From contig JASHYS010000388.1 of assembly GCA_030042915.1 (NCBI GenBank), positions 1-12,249 of the forward strand: a stretch of DNA of 12,249 bases, given 5' to 3'. A program made the translations under genes and the position numbers. Below are positions 1-6,283 of the stretch, in pieces (position 1 is the first letter of the stretch; each line of letters begins with the position of its first letter). Under the pieces are notes generated by a model. The model was given only the letters and a program-made list of their open reading frames with translations, was not told where the DNA came from and searched no databases. The stretch comes from Acidobacteriaceae bacterium. GTDB taxonomy: Bacteria; Acidobacteriota; Terriglobia; Terriglobales; Acidobacteriaceae.

Positions 1-23
1 GGCCCGATCGAGGGCATACCGGT

Positions 24-767
24 TTGACTGAAGACACCACTTACGTGACACGCCCGCGCGATGAAAGCGCTGCAGGAACGGAAGCCGCGGTTGCGCTTTT
101 CGACAGCACAGCGCTTCAATTTGCCAATTGCACCGATCACTTGATTCGCCACGGCCGTTATTTGCGAGGCGAGTTGTTTGTGGCAGAGGCGCGCCGGCAT
201 GTAAGCCTTGGCGCGCGGATTGTGGATTATGGGTGTGGCCCGGGGCGAATCACGAGAATGCTGGCTGAGTGTGGTTACGCCGCCCATGGGGTGGATATTT
301 CAGAGCGGATGTTGGACGCGGCCCGCTGCGTTTCTCAACAGATCGGGTTACCCGCGACCACATACTCGCTCATCACAGATGCCTGGCTGGAGCAAGCACG
401 TGAGCGCTTCGACTGTGTAGTATGCTCCAGTGTGATTGAGTTTTCGCCCGATGCATACGAGTTTCTCGAACGGATAAACAGCCTGCTCGTTCCGGAAGGC
501 ATTCTCCTGCTCAGTTTCGCGAATCGTCACAGCATCTGGCGGCGCTACGCAGAGCTAAGATACGGCAAAAGCGCGCCGCATTTCGCGATTCAAAGAAATA
601 TCTGGACCGCCGGGCAGTGCCGAGCCGCACTGGCCAGGGCAGGGTTCAATATCTTCTCCGCACCCCGCTATTTCGAATCGGGTTTCGATCAAAAGTCAAG
701 TCTGCGATGGTTGTCCAGTCTACAGTTCATCGGCACGTTGGGATTGATCAGCGCGAAAAAACATTGA
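24..767 (+). CDS. Class I SAM-dependent methyltransferase (5' end uncertain, possibly partial)
   Basis: Predicted to transfer a methyl group from S-adenosylmethionine, probably to a sugar or glycan intermediate given the glycosyltransferases that follow. Counting from the TTG at 24 (247 aa), the SAM-binding motif I IVDYGCGPG lies at residues 66-74, the acidic strand-2 end GVDIS at 89-93, the motif FDCVVCSSVIEF at 129-140 and LLVPEGILLLSF at 154-165: a Methyltransf_11/25-like Rossmann fold. The substrate cannot be read from sequence. The reading frame has no stop between the left edge of the window and codon 1, and the TTG has no clear ribosome binding site. The true start could therefore lie outside the window, or be the GTG at 45. 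The first 25 or so residues look like linker, not folded domain. The methyltransferase half of the fused protein at 4309-6171 has a similar motif layout. The stop codon overlaps the next gene's likely TTG start. Confidence 0.85.
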   Translation: MTEDTTYVTRPRDESAAGTEAAVALFDSTALQFANCTDHLIRHGRYLRGELFVAEARRHVSLGARIVDYGCGPGRITRMLAECGYAAHGVDISERMLDAARCVSQQIGLPATTYSLITDAWLEQARERFDCVVCSSVIEFSPDAYEFLERINSLLVPEGILLLSFANRHSIWRRYAELRYGKSAPHFAIQRNIWTAGQCRAALARAGFNIFSAPRYFESGFDQKSSLRWLSSLQFIGTLGLISAKKH

Positions 768-1891
768 AGGCTCCGGGAGACTACGAGGGGCTTAAGGTTT
801 TGATCGTGCGCGAGAATTGGCTCGGCTGCACCGGGCTCTCCGCCTTTGATGCGTGTCTTCGTTTAGGTGCGCAGGCGAACTCGCTCTCCGAAAGCGAGTA
901 TGTGCCGGGCCGCTGGACCAGCATTTCGATGCGCGTCGCCGGCCGGCTCCTGCGCAAAGCAGCGGTTGCAGAGTTTAATCGAAACCTGGTGAGAGAGGTG
1001 GAATGGCGGCGTCCCGATTTGCTGCTGGTCTTCAAGGGCCCATGGGTGACTGCAGAGGCACTGCAAAGTGCCAAGCGCACGGGAACAAAGACTTACTGCT
1101 TCTATCCCGACGTATCGTATTTGGTTCATGGACCATACCTTCCCGAAGCGCTTCGGGAATATGACTGGATTTTTACGACGAAGACTTTCGGCGTGAATGA
1201 TTTTAAAGAGCGTCTCGGCTTGACCAAGGTGAGTTTTCTTCCGCACGCCTTCGACCTTCGCGTTCATCGGCCACGCAAACCGACAAAGAGAGAAGAAGTT
1301 GAATATGGGTGCGATGTTTCGTTCATTGGCACATGGTCGCCCAAAAAGGAAGCGCTGCTGGAGCAAATTGCAACTTTGCGGCCTGAAATCGACTTGAAAG
1401 TGTGGGGAGACCAATGGCGAAGCATGCGGCGCGGTACGCCATTGGAGCGGCACGTACAATTCCGGGGAGTGCATGGCATCGATTATGCGATCGCCATCGG
1501 TTGCTCGAAAATCAACCTCGCCATTCTCTCAGAGCAGCGGCACGGTTCGTCATCGGGCGATCTGATTACCTCACGGACATTTCATATCCCCGCTAGCGGT
1601 GGACTGATGCTTCACGAACGAACCCCCGACCTGGAAATGTACTTCACTCCGGGGCAGGATTGCGCATGCTTCAGCAGCGCCGAAGAAATGATCGAACAGA
1701 TCGATCGTTTGCTCGGCGACGCGGCCCTGCGGCAAAGCATTGCAGCGAAGGGCCAGGAAAGAGTGGAGGCAGAACACAGTTGGGACCACAGGATGGCGAC
1801 GATCCTGGATCATTTCCTGTCTGAGCGAAATGAAACTCCTGATACAGACTGCATTCTCGAGTATCGGCAAAATGAAGCCTTGCCTCGATAG
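764..1891 (+). CDS. CgeB-type glycosyltransferase
   Basis: Likely a cytoplasmic glycosyltransferase of the CgeB/glycosyl transferases group 1 type (GT-B fold, retaining GT4-like), acting in polysaccharide assembly. From the chosen start it is 375 aa. The N-terminal half has a Rossmann-like opening KVLIVREN (11-18), then PDLLLVFKG (84-92) and YPDVSYLVHGPYLP (114-127). The C-terminal half has DVSFIGTW (184-191) and the hallmark SRTFHIPASGGLMLHE (270-285), followed by a usual C-terminal helix region with EHSWDHRM (337-344). I chose TTG 764 because it overlaps the upstream stop (TTGA) and sits shortly before the conserved start of the fold. An in-frame ATG at 707 and a TTG at 800, preceded by GAGGGG, are alternatives. 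The frame is open from 617, but that stretch lies inside the upstream gene. Donor and acceptor are unknown. The 3' end overlaps the next gene by about 20 bp. Confidence 0.85.
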   Translation: MKAPGDYEGLKVLIVRENWLGCTGLSAFDACLRLGAQANSLSESEYVPGRWTSISMRVAGRLLRKAAVAEFNRNLVREVEWRRPDLLLVFKGPWVTAEALQSAKRTGTKTYCFYPDVSYLVHGPYLPEALREYDWIFTTKTFGVNDFKERLGLTKVSFLPHAFDLRVHRPRKPTKREEVEYGCDVSFIGTWSPKKEALLEQIATLRPEIDLKVWGDQWRSMRRGTPLERHVQFRGVHGIDYAIAIGCSKINLAILSEQRHGSSSGDLITSRTFHIPASGGLMLHERTPDLEMYFTPGQDCACFSSAEEMIEQIDRLLGDAALRQSIAAKGQERVEAEHSWDHRMATILDHFLSERNETPDTDCILEYRQNEALPR

Positions 1892-3179
1892 CCGTGAAAG
1901 CGCAGCCGAAAGCTCGGACGCGAACCAGTACCGCCTTGCCGTATTGGCGTCGCACCCGATCCAGTATCAGGCGCCACTCTTCCGGGCATTAGCTCGATCC
2001 GGAAAAGTGGACCTTCATGTTTTCTTCTGTTCGTCCTATGGTGCAGGCGCCCATCGCGATGAAATGTTTGGCGCCGAATTTGCCTGGGATGTCCCTTTGC
2101 TCGATGGCTACAAGTCTGCTTTCCTCAAAAACACCAGCCCGAAGCCTGCCCCAAACCGGTTTTGGGGATGCATCAACCCCGCGATTGGCAAAGCGCTCAG
2201 GCAGCAAAGATTCGACGCAGTTTGGATACACGGTTGGTCCCTGGCAACCTGCTGGCTGGCATTTCGGGAATGCCGCCGACTGGGTCTGCCGATTTTGATC
2301 CGCGGCGATTCCAGCGGACTGAAAGAACCGAGGGGCATCAAACGCTTTGCAAAGCGCATCGTTCTGGAGCGCCTCTTTCGGCGGATAGCGGCCTTTCTGG
2401 CAATAGGGCAGAATAACGCGGATTTTTATGCGGCTTATGGCGTACCGCCTGAAAGGATATTCTTCGTCCCGTTTTCGGTCGACAACGAGCTTTTCGGAGC
2501 GGCTTCGAGCCCGTGCGCATCGCAAATAGTTCGGCAGCGCGAGGGGATGGGGATCGATCCTCACTTGCCGCTTGTTCTCTTTTGCGGCAAGTTTGCAGAT
2601 TACAAGAGGCCCATGGATCTCTTGAAGGCTTTTGCCCTGCTTGGCGATGCTCCAAAGGCCTCTCTCGCTTTCGTCGGCGATGGTCCGCTCAAAGCCGAGA
2701 TGCAGAAATTCATCGTCAACCGCCATCTCAAGCGAGTACACATTCTCGGTTTCCGTAATCAAACAGAATTACCAGCATGCTACGCGATGGCAGATGTCTT
2801 TGTGCTGCCTTCGTCTGAACCCTGGGGGCTGGTCGTGAACGAGGCCATGTGCTCGGGTCTGGCCGTGGTGGTATCGAATGCCGCTGGCTCTGCTCGCGAT
2901 CTGGTGCTGGACGGTGTCAATGGATTCGTCTATCCGTCTGGAGATATCGAAGCGCTTGCCGGCTCTTTACGGAAAATTCTCCGTGATCAGCACCTGCGCC
3001 GAACCATGGGAGAACAGTCGAAGGCGATCATTCAGAAATGGGGGATCAAGCAGACTGTCGACGGAATTCTGACTGCTCTTGAATATGCGACAACGAATCC
3101 CCCGGCAGCGCATGCATGGGATGAATCCGAGCCGGGTTGGTTTCGACAACGGCAAGACAGATTGGTAGGTCCCGAGTGA
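1872..3179 (+). CDS. GT4 family glycosyltransferase
   Basis: Retaining GT-B glycosyltransferase that would transfer a sugar from a nucleotide-sugar donor onto a lipid-linked glycan at the inner face of the membrane. From ATG 1872 it is 435 aa. The acceptor-side N-terminal domain begins RLAVLASHPIQYQAPLFRAL (21-40), and includes FDAVWIHGW (114-122) and LPILIRGDSSG (139-149). The donor-side domain has LVLFCGKFADYKRP (234-247) and LAFVGDGPLK (265-274). The family's E-x7-E signature is EPWGLVVNE (316-324), followed by AGSARDLV (338-345). Length and layout are normal for GT4. The C-terminal tail of about 30 residues after the last helix looks disordered. An in-frame ATG at 1830, preceded by GAGCGAA, could be the start instead; neither has a strong ribosome binding site. 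Overlap with both neighbours suggests translational coupling. Donor specificity is not visible. Confidence 0.9.
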   Translation: MKPCLDSRESAAESSDANQYRLAVLASHPIQYQAPLFRALARSGKVDLHVFFCSSYGAGAHRDEMFGAEFAWDVPLLDGYKSAFLKNTSPKPAPNRFWGCINPAIGKALRQQRFDAVWIHGWSLATCWLAFRECRRLGLPILIRGDSSGLKEPRGIKRFAKRIVLERLFRRIAAFLAIGQNNADFYAAYGVPPERIFFVPFSVDNELFGAASSPCASQIVRQREGMGIDPHLPLVLFCGKFADYKRPMDLLKAFALLGDAPKASLAFVGDGPLKAEMQKFIVNRHLKRVHILGFRNQTELPACYAMADVFVLPSSEPWGLVVNEAMCSGLAVVVSNAAGSARDLVLDGVNGFVYPSGDIEALAGSLRKILRDQHLRRTMGEQSKAIIQKWGIKQTVDGILTALEYATTNPPAAHAWDESEPGWFRQRQDRLVGPE

Positions 3180-4180
3180 GCGCATCAGCTCCAACTGTGG
3201 CGTATTTTGAACGCGCACCGGGGCCTGGCCGGCATAGCATCGAGCGCATTTTCGCTGCCGTTCGCTGTGCCCTGCCCCGGGAGTGGAACGCATTTTCCGT
3301 ACACTGCCCCACTCCAGCCGAAGGCCCGCTCTGGCTGCCGAACGGAATCTGGCGCGCCACGTGTTCGAAAGCCGATATCAATCACATCGCCGGCGACATT
3401 CACTATGTCGCGCTGGGTCTCACTGGCCGTCGCACCGTCCTCACCATCCATGATCTTAACCATATCGAGCGGCTTTCCGGTCTTAAAGCTGCCCTGTATC
3501 GTTGGCTTTATTTCAACTGGCCCCTCAATCGTTCAGCCGCAATTACCGCCGTGTCGAAATGTACAAGAGACCGGCTCGCTGGCATGTTTCCGTTCGCCGC
3601 GGAGAAAATCCACGTAATTCCGGACTGCCTTCCTGCAGGCTTCGAACCGAAACCAAAGCGATTTGACGCGAGGCGTCCCAGGATTTTGCAGATTGGCACC
3701 AGCATCCACAAAAATCTGGAACGGCTGGCCGAAGCACTTCATGGCTGCGACTGCGTCTTGCATGTAATCGGCCGGCTCAGCGAGGCGCAGCGGCTTCTTC
3801 TTCGCCGCCTCCAGATCGATTACGAAAACGCCGGCGAAGTAAGCGATTCAGATATCGTGAAGGCGTACGAGCAGGCTGATGTCGTCACATTTCTTTCGCT
3901 ATCCGAAGGCTTCGGCATGCCCATCATCGAGGCGCAGGCTACACGCCGAGTCGTGGTCACCAGCGACCTTCCCCCGATGAACGAAGTAGCGGGCCGGGGA
4001 GCATGCTTGGTAGATCCATACAGTGTTGCGGACATCCGGCGCGGTATAGATCGCGTCATCCGCGACGAGGCCTACAGGTGCAGACTCATCGAGGAAGGAG
4101 ATAGGAATGTCGCGCGCTTTTCTCCCTCGGTGGTCGCTGCTCGCTATGTTGAGGTCTATTCATCCCTTCTCGCCGGATAG
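3176..4180 (+). CDS. GT4 family glycosyltransferase, short form
   Basis: Another GT-B, GT4-like glycosyltransferase, 334 aa from GTG 3176. The start was chosen because it forms a GTGA overlap with the stop of the previous gene and has GGTAGG six bases upstream; an in-frame TTG at 3137 is possible. Visible landmarks are GRRTVLTIHDLNHIE (84-98), the SAAITAVSKCTRDRL helix region (120-134) typical of these enzymes, RILQIGTSIHKNLERLAEAL (169-188) at the start of the donor domain, and the E-x7-E motif EGFGMPIIE (244-252), followed by TSDLPPMNEVAG (262-273). The fold and the SDLPPMNEVAG segment match the mannosyltransferase-like subgroup, also seen in the next gene. It is shorter than usual because the N-terminal acceptor domain is compact. 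It would add one residue of the repeat unit; which sugar cannot be told. Confidence 0.9.
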   Translation: MSASAPTVAYFERAPGPGRHSIERIFAAVRCALPREWNAFSVHCPTPAEGPLWLPNGIWRATCSKADINHIAGDIHYVALGLTGRRTVLTIHDLNHIERLSGLKAALYRWLYFNWPLNRSAAITAVSKCTRDRLAGMFPFAAEKIHVIPDCLPAGFEPKPKRFDARRPRILQIGTSIHKNLERLAEALHGCDCVLHVIGRLSEAQRLLLRRLQIDYENAGEVSDSDIVKAYEQADVVTFLSLSEGFGMPIIEAQATRRVVVTSDLPPMNEVAGRGACLVDPYSVADIRRGIDRVIRDEAYRCRLIEEGDRNVARFSPSVVAARYVEVYSSLLAG

Positions 4181-4308
4181 AAGCTTCTGATTTGGGCTCC
4201 GTGTTAATGCACTACCTCGCTGCAATGCACTCTCACCATTTATCAACTGCGGCCACTACCTTCAATCAGTATCGTTGGCTCGACAGTCGATTACTTGGTA
4301 ATGCGCAG

Positions 4309-6171
4309 ATGACAATCGGCATCGATGCAGTAGGCATAAGTCACGGCGGCGGCGCGACCATTTTGCTCGACACCATTCCGGAGTTATTGAATGCCCGGCC
4401 GGACTGGACGATTCATCTGTTCGTTTTGCCGAGGGATGAACGAAGCTTTGAGAACCCTGGACCTTCGCCGCGCTTACATATCCACGAGATTGCCCATGCA
4501 CGCAGCATGTTCGGCCGGCTCTTGTGGATCGAGAGTCGTCTCCCGCGCATTGCTACGAGAATCGGCTTGGACGGCATCGTGAGTTTCGCAAATATTGGCA
4601 GCTCGCACCCGCGGATCCCGCAGCTGGTTTTTTGTCAGCAGTTCCTTGCTGTTACAAATCTGAGCAAGGTGCGTAGGAGTGCGGGCGGCACTATTCGCCT
4701 GCGGTTTCTCCGACGGGCAATCGTCAAAGGCGCACGGTCAAGCGACGCTGTTGTCGTGCAAACTGAGGTCATGCGCGCCGCAATGCTGCGTTTAATTCCG
4801 GAACTCGAGGCTAAGGTCTTCGTTGTCCCCAGCGGAGTTGCTGAAAAGCCCCTTCCGCGAACTGTACGTCCGCGGATATCAGAAGCGCTGGCGGCCGGCG
4901 CGCCGCGGCTCCTTTACTCCTCGGCATTTTACCCGCATAAGAATCATCGAAACCTGATCACTGCCTTCGCCCAGGTAAAAAAGAAATTCCCCAAAGCGAT
5001 GTTGCTTCTCACCATCGAACCACAGAAGGAACTGCGGGAGCTGGTTCGATCTCTCGACTTAGCAGCGAATGTGCAGTACCTGGGCAACCTTTCACAGTCG
5101 GAAATATGGTTCGCATATAGGAATGTGGATGTTACAGTTTATCCATCACTATTTGAGTCATTCGGAATGCCCATAGCGGAGGCGCTCGTGGCTGGATGCC
5201 CGGTTGCAGCATCCGATCTCCCCTACGCTCACGAAGTCGCTGGCGATGCGGCCGTCTACTTCGATCCCGGAAAGCCTCAAGAAATTGCTAACGTCCTCAA
5301 TAGCGTTGTTGCCGACGACCGAGACAGGGTTGAGCTCGTCAAGAAAGGATTCGTTGTGTCCCGGCGCTACTCAATAATCGATGCGGCCCATGCCTTCGCA
5401 GCAGTTATTGATCAAACGTTTGGTCCAGGTTCTCGACAGAAATCGTCCATTTTCCCAGCGGCTGGCGCAGGAATTGCCGAAACCGCGGAATCGGCGACGT
5501 CGCCGCTCATAGAGCACTTTGAAGCGGTGTCATCCAGGTGGGGAAACAACTACGGCCCGAATGGAAAGATGGCCACGCGCATACCAAGGCTGCTGACGGC
5601 GCTTACCAACCATGTCCCCATCGGCAAGCATATCCTGGATTTCGGCTGCGGATCGGGCGACATCTCCCATGCTTGTGCCTCTCTTGGCTATCAGGTCACG
5701 GGCGTAGATGTTGTCCCGGGGATGATCGAGCAGGCGCGATCTCGATTTCGCGCGAGCACAGTTAAGTTCTACCTCTGCAACCCGACGATTCCGTTAGAAA
5801 TTGACGGGACATTTGATGCCATCATCGCATCCAGCGTCTTTGAGTATATCGGTAACGTCCAGGCTTATCTGGCTGAGCTGTGGCGCATGTCGAGCCCCCG
5901 CGCAAGTCTGATAATCACGGTCCCGAACATAGCGCATCCATTGCGCTGGGTCGAACGCCTCGAGAGAATCTTCGCCAGGGGTCTCTATACAAGGATCGGC
6001 ATGATCCATCGCACCCAGTATCTTCGACTTTCGAACACCAGGCTCTCATCCAGGAGATGGAAGAAACTGTTGAGTGAGTCAGGCTGGACGCTCAGCGGTG
6101 AAGATGGGATTTATGGCCCATTAAGACTTCTCGTCGCTGCTAAGGATAAAACCAGTGCAGCATATAGCTAA
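4309..6171 (+). CDS. Bifunctional fusion: GT4 glycosyltransferase plus SAM-dependent methyltransferase
   Basis: One uninterrupted frame encodes two enzymes. From ATG 4309 (620 aa), residues 1-370 form a GT4 glycosyltransferase: N-terminal GIDAVGISHGGGATILLDTI (4-23), YSSAFYPHKNHRNLITAF (203-220), the E-x7-E motif ESFGMPIAE (283-291), then ASDLPYAHEVAG (301-312). Residues about 371-400 are a low-complexity Ala/Ser linker. Residues 401-615 form a class I methyltransferase with motif I HILDFGCGSG (441-450), GVDVVPGMIEQAR (465-477), FDAIIASSVFEYI (502-514) and ASLIITVPN (532-540). This implies that a sugar is added and methylated, or a glycan capped by methylation, by one protein. That coupling is inference. 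The frame is open back to TTG 4192, with ATGs at 4207 and 4225. I prefer 4309 because the GT4 fold begins exactly there and the upstream 39 codons resemble no domain. None of these starts has a good ribosome binding site. Confidence 0.88.
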   Translation: MTIGIDAVGISHGGGATILLDTIPELLNARPDWTIHLFVLPRDERSFENPGPSPRLHIHEIAHARSMFGRLLWIESRLPRIATRIGLDGIVSFANIGSSHPRIPQLVFCQQFLAVTNLSKVRRSAGGTIRLRFLRRAIVKGARSSDAVVVQTEVMRAAMLRLIPELEAKVFVVPSGVAEKPLPRTVRPRISEALAAGAPRLLYSSAFYPHKNHRNLITAFAQVKKKFPKAMLLLTIEPQKELRELVRSLDLAANVQYLGNLSQSEIWFAYRNVDVTVYPSLFESFGMPIAEALVAGCPVAASDLPYAHEVAGDAAVYFDPGKPQEIANVLNSVVADDRDRVELVKKGFVVSRRYSIIDAAHAFAAVIDQTFGPGSRQKSSIFPAAGAGIAETAESATSPLIEHFEAVSSRWGNNYGPNGKMATRIPRLLTALTNHVPIGKHILDFGCGSGDISHACASLGYQVTGVDVVPGMIEQARSRFRASTVKFYLCNPTIPLEIDGTFDAIIASSVFEYIGNVQAYLAELWRMSSPRASLIITVPNIAHPLRWVERLERIFARGLYTRIGMIHRTQYLRLSNTRLSSRRWKKLLSESGWTLSGEDGIYGPLRLLVAAKDKTSAAYS

Positions 6172-6283
6172 GTCACTTAGGCTCAGGAACGCTGGAATTC
6201 ATCAGCCCCTGCCGCGTGCGTTGGTTGATGGGGCGCGCTTACCTTAAGCAGCCCTCATTTCATACGGGTAATTGACGTAAGTT
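6172..6283. other. Intergenic gap between two differently composed gene blocks
   Basis: This 112-bp gap is the largest between same-strand genes of the locus, apart from the possible leader at 4181-4308. It holds CCCC/GGGG and CATCA/TGATG complementary pairs, but no stable hairpin with a T-run. I could not pick out a convincing -35/-10 pair. It is nevertheless the likeliest place for an internal promoter or the seam between two operons, because codon use changes across it. Confidence 0.4.

Noticed and set aside
1989..2762. 257-codon minus-strand frame opposite the GT4 gene
   Set aside because: The translation is charged and low in recognisable motifs, and lies wholly within a clear glycosyltransferase with an intact E-x7-E motif.
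4192..4308. Separate small gene or leader peptide before the fusion gene
   Set aside because: It is in the same frame as the fusion, with several possible starts but no ribosome binding site and no recognisable features. It is more likely untranslated leader or a poorly supported N-terminal extension.
6200..6236. Possible terminator hairpin after the GT-methyltransferase fusion gene
   Set aside because: Only four to five base pairs form (CCCC/GGGG or CATCA/TGATG), with loops of about 20 bases and no T-run.
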